Assembly: GCA_037976565.1 (NCBI GenBank)
Contig: CP137682.1
Coordinates: 1,304,867 to 1,368,866 of the forward strand
Direction of reading: 5' to 3'
Length of the DNA: 64,000 nucleotides
From: Mesocentrotus franciscanus
Taxonomy: Eukaryota > Echinodermata > Echinoidea > Camarodonta > Strongylocentrotidae
The position numbers and the translations under genes were made by a program. Numbering within the stretch: position 1 is the first letter of the stretch; every line of letters starts with the position of its first letter. The notes under the pieces were generated by a model. It did no database searches. It saw only the letters and a list, made by a program, of their open reading frames with translations, and was not told the origin of the DNA. Of this stretch, positions 36,909-48,600 are shown piece by piece.

Positions 36909-38900
36909 ACAGTTTTAGATAATGATCAACGAAATGACGATCTCATCTGCCTTCTACCATAGCGATTTATATGTTCCGGTGTAAAGCACCATGTGCCATG
37001 TTGTTTGCCGAGTGTATTTTGCACTCTGTAAAGTAATGTCGTGTTTTTATCAAACATTCACAATAGTCGAGCTTTTACTATGTTTACTGTACAATAATAA
37101 GTAATACTGTCATAGTAACATTGACATTAGATAATTACTTTGAATGATAATTACCTTTAGGATCTATGTCGCAACATGTGCCATACGATACAAAAGGTAT
37201 ACATTATAACATTGCTGCACATACACTTCTTTAGTAACAGCTTTAGTAACATTTTTTTAAATCACAAACTTGTAAACAGGATCATTCAAGCCACGGCCAC
37301 TGCCTCAATACACAGGACAGTACAAACGGAAAAATAATACATATAATTATACATTTACAGAAAAACCCCGCGAAAACTGGATAAATGTATACAATGGAAA
37401 AAATACAATTTGCAAAATATAAGAAAACATGACTTTTAAGAAGTAATAATAGACTAATCAGTACATTTGATGCGTACTAAGACAGGTATATAGTCATCAT
37501 ATTCTGTAGCAATATGAAAATATTAATTCACTTTATAGAGGAAACATAATTATATCTATATTCAATTCATTCAAACGAATGGCAAGTGTTATATGTATTA
37601 CGTAAGCTGGAATCAAAATGATGATGACATATTATTTTGTTATGTTGCTACTAATGACCAGCAGTAAATACATTCTTTGGTTATGAGATGTCTAGAACCT
37701 ACTTAAAAGTATATTAGTAAAAATATTTTTTTTTTATGCAACCAATTTTTACGATATCGGATCCTAAAGAGCCATACTTTTCGGTTTTTCCTTTTCTTGC
37801 AGTGTCGATGTTTGGTTCAAAAGAAACCGTAAGTTCACAAAAAAAAAAAAAAGAAAATCATTATTGTTAACAATAGCTACATGTATGTCTGGCCTTTCAA
37901 CAGATGTCACATTATTAGATCGTACCCCATTCAACATGAACACTGGCATATCAGCGAATATCATATTCGCACGATAAAATTCATATTCGCCCTTTGCCAA
38001 AGAATTCAGAGTGCTTTTAAGTATCATCTTCGGGTAAGCATTTATATCTTTATAAAGATTATCATTCAATACTACTCATACAAATAATAATTGAATTAAT
38101 TTGAAATTAATTAATTTTTCTTCTGCAACATACAAATCAAATTACATTTCAGCAATACAACATATACAAAATATAACAATTTTCTGAACGTGTACACAAT
38201 ATAATAATGATTAATAATGACATTAAAACAAAATGTAAGTGATAACAAAATACCATAAATTATTCAATTTCAATACCCCATATCATTGCCAATATAAATC
38301 AATTTAAGGACTATTTCAATACCCCATATCAGTGGATTCAAAGCACATTGTGGCGACAGTATATTGACGTGAGATCATGCAAAAAATACTACTTTCTCTG
38401 AACCTTCTGGATGTTCCTTAAGGATCAGCAGCCTCGTGACACAGTTGAAACCATTATCGGTAACTGTGTACATGTACTTGTATTATTTATGTTCATATAT
38501 ATTTGATATTGTGCATGATCACTGATTAATTAGACATGACAGAATTGATCATTTCATTCGAAAGGCTTATTTTTCCTATGTTTCAAATATATGTAATTCA
38601 ATTAATTTCAGATCACTAAAACCTGCAGGTATGTTGCATTAACCGACCATATTTTGCCAGTTTCAAACAGTGTTCTTTCCCCCCTCAGCATAGGTCAATA
38701 CAGCTTTCATTCTACTCTCATCAGCAAACTATAGAACTGTATTGATAATTATTTACAAACAAAATCCTGAATCACGTTTTGCATTGCAAACAAATGTTTA
38801 AAATGCAAAGGTGTGTATACATTATTTTTGAGCAATGAGAGATTCTTTCTGATAAATCTTTGAAGCAGTACTTTTCTGACATAATTAATAATTTTTTAAT
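36909..38900. other. No gene recognised downstream of the GPCR
   Basis: AT-rich sequence. The first part is presumably 3' UTR, and no clear AATAAA directly follows the stop. Two minisatellite-like copies of TTTCAATACCCCATATCA occur at 38269 and 38312. Small ORFs have no recognisable family. Confidence 0.4.
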
Positions 38901-38904
38901 TAAA

Positions 38905-39205
38905 TGGGGTTCATAATTCTGAAATGAAATAGGATTCGTAATTCCAAATTGAAATATGGTTTATGATTCCGAAAATTAAAAGGCCTCAATACTTCCAAAG
39001 GTTTATTATTCTGAAAATGCGAATAGAACCCTGTATCCTTTTCGAAATTACGAACCTTCAATATAATGAATCCTATTTAATATTCAAAATAATGACACCA
39101 TTTCATTTCCGGAATTATGAAACCTTTTTCAATATCCTTATTAATACCCCCTTTTCAATTCCAGAATTACGCACCCTTTTTATTTTTGGAATTAAATCTA
39201 TTTCA
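38905..39205. repeat. Orientation-switching array of TTCGTAATTCC-like units
   Basis: Units such as TTCATAATTCTGAAATGAAATAGG, split into about 25-bp steps, read forward from 38905 to about 39000. The same words then read in reverse complement (GAAATTACGAACC, GGAATTATGAAACC, AGAATTACGCACC) from about 39035 to 39205. The centre lies near 39010. Units are degenerate. Confidence 0.6.
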
Positions 39206-40084
39206 TTTTTAAATTCAAACCTTTTAAAATATTAACCATTGTCATTTGTTTATAAAATATCAGGAGGAAATAGAAATTTGTCATAATACACTGTACTATC
39301 AACTTTATCAAGTGACATTTATTGATGAACAGCACACTCTTTAGTTACCATAATATCACAGCACTTGTATGTAAAAATAGTAAAGCCGTAATTGATTTTG
39401 TTTTGCTGGTGAATATAGTAGGCTTATATATGTAGTACACAATATTTTCATTTCCAATTGCTACAACTTCATATCAATCTTGTACATGTACTTTGACAAT
39501 TTACAAGTCAAAATCATGCTTTGCGTTATCATTTATGATTTATTCTCCAAATTGAAATACATGAATAAAGTACTTAAATTAGTGCAAATGAACTTATTCT
39601 CCATAGTGGAAAATTACTTTTAAACATTTATTCCAAATTTCAAGATTGATTTCTCTTTGTTAAAGCTGGCCAACATTTTTAGACAATAATTAGCCAATTT
39701 AATATTGTTTTTATTATTTCTTCTTTTGTTGTTGTTGAAATATGAACAAAAATTACCCTTTTCATGTAAGCTGTTAATCTCGTTTTTTAAACGTTCATGT
39801 AATTGTTATCACTATATGATGTATGATATTCTGACAGATAATAAAACGATACACTGTTAAGTATGATAAAGATGAATGAACATGACTGTACGTGATGTCT
39901 TTTGTTAACAGATGTTTGTGAGAGAAGTGGCTGAACCTCGAAAAAATGGTTAATTGTGTTGGAAGTGAAATTCATGCCAGCTCCTGTCATTTTTGTGTCT
40001 ACTTTGCAGGCCAGCATGCTCTTTCAAAGTAACCAAACAAACAAGGGCTGGCAGCCCTTGAATGAACATGACCGTACGTGATGT
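39206..40084. other. No gene recognised
   Basis: AT-rich sequence without a supported coding region. The word GAATGAACATGACYGTACGTGATGT occurs twice (about 39873 and 40060, differing by one base). Confidence 0.35.
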
Positions 40085-40155
40085 TAGGCGCGGATCTATG
40101 GGGGCTTAGGGGTTTAACCCCCTTGGGCCGCCAAAAAAACTATAAAAAAAAAAAA

Positions 40156-40224
40156 AACGCACACCGGAGAAAAACCTTTCAAGTGCAAAAAATCTCGGAA
40201 AATTATGTCATTTCAGCAACATTT
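40156..40224 (+). pseudogene. C2H2 zinc-finger linker and half-finger fossil
   Basis: Directly after an A-run the frame reads THTGEKPFKCKKSRK, then IMSFQQHL and a stop. HTGEKPFKC is the canonical linker between C2H2 zinc fingers plus the first Cys of the next finger. The second Cys is Ser, and the finger is shortened and terminated. No other finger lies nearby, so it is a relic. Possible origins are a retro-copied transcript or capture by the surrounding element. Confidence 0.6.
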
Positions 40225-40484
40225 GTAAATTACCGGTATCGAATCAGAAATAAACCAGGTTTTAAATTTATTTGGGGTGGGGGAGGGCATCAGTACGCCA
40301 GTGCCCCACCCCTCAATCTACAGGTTTTTTGCGGGGAAAATCGCAACTGATTTCCTTCTCTCTTATCTTTTGGAGAGGGAGAAGGGGAAGGGGGAGGCAA
40401 CAGCCTGGGAGGCAAGGCCCTTTCGCCCCCTCCCCCGCCCCCGCGATCTCCTTCTTTTCCCCCTCCTCTTTCCCTTTCCCTTCT

Positions 40485-40760
40485 CTCTCTTGATTGATTG
40501 ATTGATTTTTATTCGACAAGCTTCCAACATATACAATAATAACAGATCAGAAATAAGTCAGCTTGAACAGGATAACCCACGAAAGCTCGAGAGCTTATTT
40601 CCAGTGGGGTCCCCTACAGACATGTACAAAATTAATAAGTGAAAATAGTAATATTTACAGACAGATAAGAACCATAAAAAGAATTACTTATTAAAGATAA
40701 TGATAATAACAACATTAAACTGATGATGGAAATGATAAAGAGTACAAGAAGAAAAAGAAG
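40485..40760 (-). mobile_element. LINE 3' end remnant
   Basis: On the minus strand the sequence GGGGACCCCACTGGAAATAAGC..TTGTATATGTTGGAAGC ends in TCGAATAAAAATCAATCAATCAATC, the type of tail left by CR1/L2-like LINEs. No coding part remains. It lies inside the 40085-41032 element. Confidence 0.5.
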
Positions 40761-41059
40761 AAGGAGAAGAAGAAAAAGAGGAGGAGGAAGAAGAGGAAAA
40801 TAATGATGAATTTGTAGAATTTCTATAACGTACAAAAACATAAGTATATACAAAATGAAAAAGTATGAACCGGCAGAAGAATACAAATTTCAATCATATA
40901 ACATGTCATTCACTTCTCTTCTCTGACTCTCAAGTATTAGGTATTCCTTTAATTTCCTCTTAAAATGAGCATAGTTTCCTATTTCTCTTTTTGCGGGGTC
41001 CAAGGCCCGCTCGGCCCCCTGGATCCGCGCCTGCCTAAGGGGGTTCAAAATAGCCCCCA

Positions 41060-41370
41060 ATTCTGTTCTACTGGTCTCATGGTCCCAGCACTTCTTTTCT
41101 ACTGGTCTCCTAATGGTTTTGTACGGATTCCTACTGGTCTCCTACCGGTTCCACTGGGGATTCCTACTTGTTTCCTACTGGTCTCCTAATGGTTCCATAA
41201 GGGTTTTCTACTGATCTTCTACTGGTCTTCTTCTGGTTCCAGTAACATTTTTTCTACTGTTTTTTACTGGAAAAAGTTCCAATTTCCATATTGAAACCAG
41301 TAGAGAATTGACTAGTAGAAACCAGGAGAATTCTGTACTGGTTTTCAGTCTACTGGTTTCTATGGGATTT
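41060..41370. repeat. TACTGGTCTC-type minisatellite, orientation-switching
   Basis: About 15 units of the form CTACTGGTCTCCTAATGGTTC (20-bp step, half-units of 10) read forward from 41068 to about 41270. Inverted forms (GAAACCAGTAGAGAA, AGAAACCAGGAGAA) follow at 41290-41330, and forward units return at 41335-41365. Confidence 0.7.
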
Positions 41371-42420
41371 CGACCTGGGATCCACCATCTCGTAAAAAGA
41401 AGGTAATATCTTGTCTATCTTTTATCCATATCTTTTGCCCATGGGCATGAAGTGTTTCAGTGATTCTTTGCGGGGGGTGGACAGTGGCGTAGATAGGATT
41501 TGTCCTGTATGGGGAACAGATGGGGGGACTTACAAATTTAGGGGCACCGGATTTTTTTCTTCTGGGGAGATGCTGTGGAATAGGCCTACCATACAATTTG
41601 TATAAACAGTTTGCACTTTTATGGAGGAAATGCCAATAAGAAGTCATGGAGATCTTTTTAAATATATAGGGCCATAGGCCTACCCACATTAGGTGAATAA
41701 CTAAATAACTAAATACATAAATAAATTTGATTGCCACTTGATGGAAAACCTTAAATCGATCCCGATTCAAGAACACCCCCCTAAAAAAAAAAAAGTACAC
41801 ACACACACACCCAACAGGATACGGAAAAACATTATTTCTCATTGCCAGAAATCATTTTGATTATAGTGGAGACCCGAAGAGGAGAATAGGCAAAGGTCAC
41901 TTTAATTTCGATATAAATTAGAAATACAATTAAGGTTAAAATTAGTCATGATAATCGCAAAGCAATATGCCCAAATATTGTCTACCATCGTGCCTGATAT
42001 CAGAGGCATTACTCCCCCACCACCTTTTCAAGTTGTAACAATTGTGTCTCCTTTCACTTGTGATAATGCCCCCTCTTTCCATATGTACCCTGGCCTAGCT
42101 TATCACTTATATTACACCTATTTTTTCTCCATCTTTTTCTCTTCAAATAGTGCCTCATTTTTGGCTAAGATATTTAAGCATGATTTTGTTGGTGGTATAT
42201 ATATCCTGGGAGGGGTCAAACCAAATTTGTTGGAGGCATGCCCCAACCCTCGTAGATACACCCCTGGGGGAGATCAAGGAACAATTTTTCTGTATCCAAG
42301 ATTTGTTATTTTGTTCTACTTGAACCAGAACAATTTATCATATTGGCCCACGATTTTTTTTTGTGGAAGGGGGTCCTGGCTGGATATAGTAAAAATATTT
42401 CATGCTAATTCATCTCATAA
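41366..42420. other. No gene; possible hAT-like MITE remnant
   Basis: A CAGTGGCGTAGATAGG end at 41482 and an inverted CTACGAGGG..CAGGGG-type end near 42250-42271 are compatible with a diverged non-autonomous hAT-like element. The ORFs here (for example 41948-42433) have no recognisable family and run through AT- and GT-rich repeat sequence. Confidence 0.3.
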
Positions 42421-42890
42421 ACCTTTATCCTAAGTTACCTTTATTGTAAAGTTTATTTGAATAAGATTAGTGAAAAATTGAACAAAATCAGGCAAGGTAT
42501 AAGGAAGTTATTTAATTTGATGATATCATTTGTGGACAATTCTCCATGCCTTCTGATCATGGAATTTCATGTTTTCCTTCTTTCTTGTGATCGAGATAAT
42601 CTACTCCCCTGAAAACAAGATATAGAATGCAGAATGATATTCTACTTCACATTTTATGAAGTCAGATATTGAACACAAATGAATACGAAGAAAATGAAAG
42701 AATTGTGAAATTCCATGATCAGAAGGCATGGAGAGTTGTCCACAAATGATGTCATCAAAATATCGCCCTCTGGTGACAAGTTATTTCTTTAGCTTTGACT
42801 TCCTTATACCTTGCCTGATTTTGTTCAATTTTTCACTAATCTTATTCAAATCGTTTAAACTTGACAAAAAAGGTAACTTAGGATGAAGGT
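42421..42890. mobile_element. Foldback MITE with long inverted arms
   Basis: The left arm starts ACCTTTATCCTAAGTTACC and the right arm ends GGTAACTTAGGATGAAGGT. Long stretches pair, for example GATTAGTGAAAAATTGAAC with GTTCAATTTTTCACTAATC, and GGACAATTCTCCATGCC with GGCATGGAGAGTTGTCC. The unpaired centre is at about 42580-42690. The total is about 470 bp with no coding capacity. Confidence 0.8.
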
Positions 42891-42941
42891 TTTGGTTCCC
42901 TTTAAATAATTCAATAGTTGGAGCATGCACATTCAAGCCCT

Positions 42942-43062
42942 ATGATGCTGGTTATGACCTCACTACGCAGGTTGATGCACAATCAGGTTGAAAGATGGAG
43001 AGTTGGTATCCATGCAGTGGGACTGACAGCAAAGAGAGAAATGTGCAAAGATGATTTACAAG
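42942..43062 (+). pseudogene. RecQ-like helicase fragment, motif Ia region
   Basis: The frame reads MMLVMTSLRRLMHNQVERWR, then GIHAVGLTAKREMCKDDLQ, which aligns with the motif Ia block of RecQ-family superfamily II helicases (vvsPLkaLmeDQverw..GI.A). It ends at a good donor (CAAG|GTATGG) at 43062. Motif I (Walker A) should lie upstream but I do not find it, since a foldback MITE occupies that side. Motifs II and III are also missing between here and 44439. I treat it as part of the same decayed gene as 44439-44966. Confidence 0.6.
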
Positions 43063-43520
43063 GTATGGTTCAGGAAAATCTTTATTGAGTTAACACTTGC
43101 ATTTTCAAATCAATATACTGTGCATTCATGTACTGTATTTGATAACCACATGAACAGAGATAACCACATAATAGTCACAAATAGCACCACACTGCTACCA
43201 CTCCGGTTCACCCACATGGAAGGTCATGGACTCTTCCATCCTCTCCAGCGGGCCGGGGTGGGTAAATCAGTCAACTTGGCATGTGCACAGAGTGTACCCA
43301 AACTGTGTATATTAAAAGTACATGTACTATGTATATTAAGCTGGTTTACTATATACACGTATACACAAGAACAAGTGGGGCTATTTTCTTAGGGGTCTCA
43401 CAAATGTAACAAATGTAACTCTTATTTAGTACATGTACAACTATATACTAAATAAGAGAGAAGTAATAGTAGCACTGTCCAATGTTGCACTTTGATTCCA
43501 CCTTAACAGAAAATTGAATC

Positions 43521-43682
43521 CAGGGCCCCGTCTTATAAAGAGTTGATATCAATCGCAACTTATTTGTGATTGATATCAATCGCAACTATGTACATAAGAG
43601 ATAGGAGCCTGCAAACTTGCGATTGATTGGAGGACTTGCAATTGATTCGGATCAATCGCAACTCTTTGTAAGACGGGGCCCA
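43521..43682. mobile_element. Short MITE, GGGCCCCGTCTTATAAAGAG ends
   Basis: GGGCCCCGTCTTATAAAGAG at 43523 pairs with CTCTTTGTAAGACGGGGCCC at 43662-43681. The interior repeats TTGATATCAATCGCAACT in both orientations. It is about 160 bp and non-coding. Confidence 0.75.
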
Positions 43683-43934
43683 GCAGGTGTTACATCTTTA
43701 CTTCTTGCACAAAAGTGATTATCCATGTATTTATTGGAATATCAATCACAAAATTATCGATGAAAGTTGTAGAGTCATGTATAACCAGCATCAACATTTG
43801 TTTATAAACAAAATAATCTCCATCTGCATGTATACTGGCTTGATATATTTCTTTGATTTTTTTTTAAATTCTTGAAATAACAAACGGTGTTAAAGCTGCA
43901 TTTATCTTTATACAAAACACATGAAATATTTAAC

Positions 43935-44150
43935 AGATAAAGTTGAGTTCTGGTCAAGCGAATGCATTGTGAAAGAAACAGTGTGGAATCGATCAGAAAA
44001 GGTTGATCATCTAGCATATAAGTATTGGTGTGTACTGCAAGGTTCTGGAATCATCAAAATTATAAAAAAATTGGCCTAGTTTTGGTAAAGTTACAAGCAC
44101 TGTACACAGAAAGATGTATATGGGACTACACAAACATATCGTATACAAAT
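43935..44150 (+). repeat. Dispersed repeat, copy 1 of 3
   Basis: The block GATAAAG..CAGTTCTGGTCA..GAATCGATCAGAAAAGG..TATTGGTGTGTACTGCAAGG is shared with 47995-48370 and 49430-49827 in the same orientation. This copy has the 5' half and diverges after about 44150. No protein family is recognised. Confidence 0.65.
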
Positions 44151-44438
44151 CCGTCCCGATTTTTATGCTGTTACATGCCATATTTAGAATATTAAGGCAT
44201 TTGAAGAGCCATGCTTTTCAGGGAACATTTTTTATCTGATGTTCTTCCACACTTGCATATTAACAATGATAATGCTCACAAATTATTTTTCACCTCTTCC
44301 CAGAACTCAACCTTCTCTTTAACATTATACCAGTGACATTTCTTAATATTCTCCTCCATTCCTTTCACATATTGGTTTGTGTATTATCTTATACCTTCAA
44401 GACAATTGAATAACCATTGATTCTTTTACTTAATATAG

Positions 44439-44966
44439 GAGCGTTACAAAAGTCAGAGAAATATGGGGCTGGATAGAGTCTGCATTGGGGCATCCATCAG
44501 CTGGAAATGGACTGTGTGAGATGTACCATGCTAGTACAGATCAAACTAGTCGGGCATGAATCACAATATCACTCCCTCAGCAAGGATACAGACTCCGCTG
44601 TGTTGTGGCCACGGTGGCTTTTGGCTTGGGCATAGATTTGCCAGATGTAGAGTATGTATTTTATTGGGGTGTACCCTGTGATGTGATGGCATAGTGGTAA
44701 GAGGTTGGGAGATGTGCCAGGGATGGCAAGGCAGGGATGGCAAGGCAGGGAAGGCCAAGATGTACATAACTCCATCCTCTCTATTCATCTCCAGAGTGGA
44801 TGAGAAGTTTGTAAAATTAATCAAAGATGTTGAATCAGGACAGCTATGCCTAAGAAGAGGTGTGCTTGAGAACCTCTTTGTTCCAGGAATGAGTCAAGAT
44901 TCCTTAAAATCTTGCTCAGATAATGCAGACTCGTGTTGTTTTGTTTCTGATAAGAAAAAGAAATAA
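44439..44966 (+). pseudogene. RecQ-like helicase C-terminal core, decayed
   Basis: After an acceptor (TAATATAG|G) the frame gives NGLCEMYHASTDQTSRA, a TGA (44557-44559), then RCVVATVAFGLGIDLPDVEY and VFYWGVPCDV. This is the motif V block of RecQ helicases. Motif VI follows as a W, E-V-G-R-C-A-R-D-G-K string, interrupted by TAG (44692) and TAA (44698) exactly where the family has the YWQ of YWQEvGRaGRDG. A direct 14-bp duplication (GGGATGGCAAGGCA twice, about 44720-44747) then shifts the frame. The frame resumes as KAKMYITPSSLFISRVDEKF and QLCLRRGVLENLF to TAA at 44964. Three nonsense codons and a frameshift make it dead. Confidence 0.8.
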
Positions 44967-45259
44967 GCCTTCAAAAATGTACAAGCACTTCAAAATGTCT
45001 GTGCAATATGTGTAAAATTAAGCTGACTTTTGACTGAGCTACTACATGTTGAAGATATTTGAAAGAATTCTTAAGCAAACATTTTAGTTATGTGCCCCTA
45101 ATAATTACTTCACTTTACATCTTGGCCTTCCTCAAACTTTCAGTTTTGTCAGGGTTCCAATAAATAATATAGCGTTGAAACCATTTATGTCAAATATCTC
45201 AATGGTAATATACCTTTGTCCATTTAAACCTTGCTAATGCATTTGTGCAAACCCAAATT

Positions 45260-45642
45260 TTAATTGGAATTGTCATTTTGACTGTCATTGTCATTGACAT
45301 CTTCATCCGGCACAGTCATGTCCAGATTGTTAGAGAGTTGCTTCAATTTCTCTCCAAGTTTTTTAGGGTCATGTACTTTGCTGTGATGTTCAAATCCTTG
45401 AAAGGCTGAATGTTCCCTGCCTGGGATGTAGTCAAAGAGTGCATCTTGCTGATACTCTTGAACAAAACGGACGATATCATCTTCATATTCTTCCCGTCTT
45501 TCCTTCCGATGCTTCACTCCCAGATCAGCAACGTTTGCATTGGTGAGCATGGCATCCAATGAACTCCCAAATGGGCCACTCATCTCTGCACACATTTTCT
45601 TCTGGTCTTCAGTAAATCTACCTCTGGAAGCCAGCAACATTT
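45260..45642 (-). CDS. Coding exon 11: C-terminal end
   Basis: Acceptor TCAACTGCAG|AAATG. It encodes MLLASRGRFTEDQKKMCAEM, a charged KHRKERREEYEDDIVRFVQE helix and an acidic Asn/Asp-rich tail ending at TAA (45260-45262). Confidence 0.75.
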
Positions 45643-48600
45643 CTGCAGTTGATTTATTTAGAAAAAAAAATATTGTTTTGAGTCTGTAGTGATGTATATA
45701 TTACCTGGATGAACCAAGTTAATGGTGAATAAAGAAAGATATATTTGGTATTATTTTCACATGCAATGTGTTTCTTATTAAAATATACTCACACAAATAA
45801 AAATGTGAAAGATTCACTTCATCTTCTCTCATGGTACCATCTATATATATATGTATCTTATACTCGCACAGATAATTAAGTATATTTTTTGTGTACAAAA
45901 GTAATAGCTGCAGAAATATTTTATTACAATTGTAATAAAATAAACTAAAGGTAAAGTCAAAGACAGAGAATTTTTTTCTTCTTCCTGTTTTGAATAATTG
46001 TGAATAGAGTGTAAACTTTAATAGCTAAATTTGGCCTAAAAGGCTTTCAACATGACCCCTTCTGCCACTTCGTCTAACACCTTTTGGTCTAATTTCCAGA
46101 TCATCTAACAACTTTGGCTAAATTTAGTCTACTATCAATTTGGTTCAGTGGGTTCAGCTTTCACTTTGTATAATACACTCTTGGGCTAATTGTCATTTGT
46201 CTAATGACCAAATGGTTTAATTGCCACTTAATCTACATAATTTTCCCATTTTCATCTGATGACAATTTGGTATCTTACCAGTTCGTCTAATCAGATAGAC
46301 TAAGTGGTATTAGACCAAGTGGGTATTAAATAAAATGGGGATAGCCTAACTAGATATTTCATGAAACGGAAAATAGGCCAAGTGGCAATAAGATCAAATG
46401 GCTATCAGATAAACAGGTTGGAGACGAAACAGGATTAGACCATGTGGGATGAGACCAAACAGGCATTAAATTCAAATTAGGGTTAGCCAAGTGACAATCA
46501 TCTCCCATGTTTGTCTATGTAACTTGAAGCAAAGAAAGGTTTCCATTCATGACTGCTGATTGTGTTGATCAATTTTCTTGTGCAGAAATCATTTATTTTA
46601 CACTGATTTGTTACAAATGTTAATTCATTTGACCCAAACTCAATCATGCTGAACATTGTGTCATGTGAAAGAATACCTCTTATCATAAGCAGGGGTCATA
46701 GTGAGCACTGACAAAAAAAATAGATTTTTAATTTTTTTCTCAACTAAAAAAAAAAAAGCATTCAGGGAAAAAAAATGGCATCCAACAAAATTCCCCCATT
46801 TTTAGTAAGAAAATTTGTGAAAAATCTGAAAAAAATCTGGAATAATCAGGAAAAATCTGGAAAAATCAGGAACTAGATGGAACTTCAACTGCGCGCGAAA
46901 AATGATGCCTCCGCCATTCAGCAATTTTACAAACCAAAATGGAAGCAATTTTTAAAATTCAAGTTTGATTGTAATCCATCTGTTGGTTCTAATGATAATG
47001 CGATCACGAGCTATTTTGAGATACATAATGAGCCCTGTGACTTTAGACCTTTGACCTCGTGACCCCAAAATCTAATCAGTTCATTGACTCTGCAAGATAC
47101 ATACATGACCCAAGTTTGGCGGTAATCCATCAATCGGTTCTTGAGATAAAGTGATCACGAGCTATTTTTGCATACATAATGAGCCCTGTGACCTTTGACC
47201 TCGTGACCCCAAAATCTAATCAGTTCATTAGCTCTGCAAGATACATACATGACCCAAGTTTGGCGGTAATCCATCAATCGGTTCTTGAGATAACGTGATC
47301 ACGAGCTATTTTGCATACATAATGAGCCCTGTGACCTTTGACCTCGTGACCCCAAAATCTAATCAGTTCATTAGCTCTGCAAGATACATACAGGACCCAA
47401 GTTTGGCGGTAATCCATCAATCGGTTCTTGAGATAACGCGATCACGAGCTATTTTTGCATCATAACATAATGGGCCCTGTGACCTTTGACCTTGGACCTC
47501 GTGACCCCAAAATCTAATCACTTCATTAGCTCTGCAAGATACATACATGACCCGAGTTTGGCGGTAATCCATCAATTGGTTCTTGAGATAACGCGATCAC
47601 GAGAACGGGACGTTCGTACGGACGGACGGACAACCAGAAAACATAATGCCTCCGGCTACTTTGTAGCGGAGGCATAAAAAATAAAAAAATCAGGTAATTA
47701 GCAGGCCTGCATAAGAGTATTTGGTGAGATCTTGCTGGAGAAAATAAACGCACTGTATATCCAAATAGAATCACCTTTAGTTACCTTTGTAATCCAACCT
47801 CACATGCAGATTTGTCTGATCAAGGCCGATGTTCCCACCAGGCTTCCCTGTTGCGTTTGCTACTCGATTCCACATGTAGCTGATCTGAAGGTGAGGGTCT
47901 GCAAAACCTCCTACACCTACATGAGATGATTAGTAAGCCAAGGGCATCAGAATTGGATGCAATGCATGCACATGTATATCTTCATTCTCATAAGTTAAAG
48001 ATAAAGACCAGTTCTGGTCATGCGATTGCATTGTGAAAGAAACGTTGTGGAATCGATCAGAAAAGGTTGATCATTTAGCATATAAGTATTGGTGTGTACT
48101 GCAAGGTTCTGGAATCATCAAAATGATATATATGGGACTACGCGACCACGTGCGCGATATCTATTTGGTCCCAATAGATATAATAATTTACCAAATATAT
48201 CAATTCGTAGGCGGTTTCCCGACTTTCCGGGCAAAATTTGTATCATCACGTATTAGTCAAAACATATTCTTTCACATGATTGGTAATGAGAGCTTCCATT
48301 TCATTTTTTTGAGAGAGGGGCGTTTCCAAAACTGGTCTATACCTTTAAAGTGCACTCCATTATATCATGGAGGGTTATCACTTGCAATTTTCCCTTATAA
48401 CCCTTATCAGTCAGAATGCAAATAATTCAAATATTTTCAAGGGGATAAATTTTCTCAAGATAGCTTACTCTGTAGGCCTGTAGTACAGGTAAATGCTTGG
48501 TTACTATTTTGAAACATATATATGTTTGAGTCTGCAATCTCTTTTTGACATGAGTTGTCATCTAAAATACTAGCTGTTGTCTAATTAGCACCAGTAAATG

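Larger units (their letters stand above)
40085..41032. mobile_element. Composite TIR element (hAT-like ends) with nested insertions
   Basis: Ends of the type GGCGCGGATCTATGGGGGC (40087) and its inverted partner GCCCCCTGGATCCGCGCC (41014-41031) bound about 950 bp. Similar CAGGGGCGGATCCAG ends are common in non-autonomous hAT-like elements of marine invertebrates. The interior includes an A-run with a zinc-finger scrap, a C-rich stretch (40380-40480), a LINE 3' end and a GAA-rich tract (40740-40800). No target duplication is clear. Confidence 0.5.
43063..44438 (+). other. Intron-like spacer of the helicase pseudogene
   Basis: It contains a MITE (43521-43682) and one copy of a dispersed repeat (43935-44150). 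No helicase motif is visible. A GRAGVGKSV-like string at about 43245 does not have the spacing of a Walker A and is judged to be chance. Confidence 0.4.

Noticed and set aside
43240..43270. Walker A-like GVGKS for the helicase
   Set aside because: The spacing [AG]-x4-GK[ST] is not met, and no helicase sequence flanks it.
48033..48425. 130-codon plus-strand ORF in the dispersed repeat
   Set aside because: The frame is not conserved in the other two copies of the repeat and matches no family.
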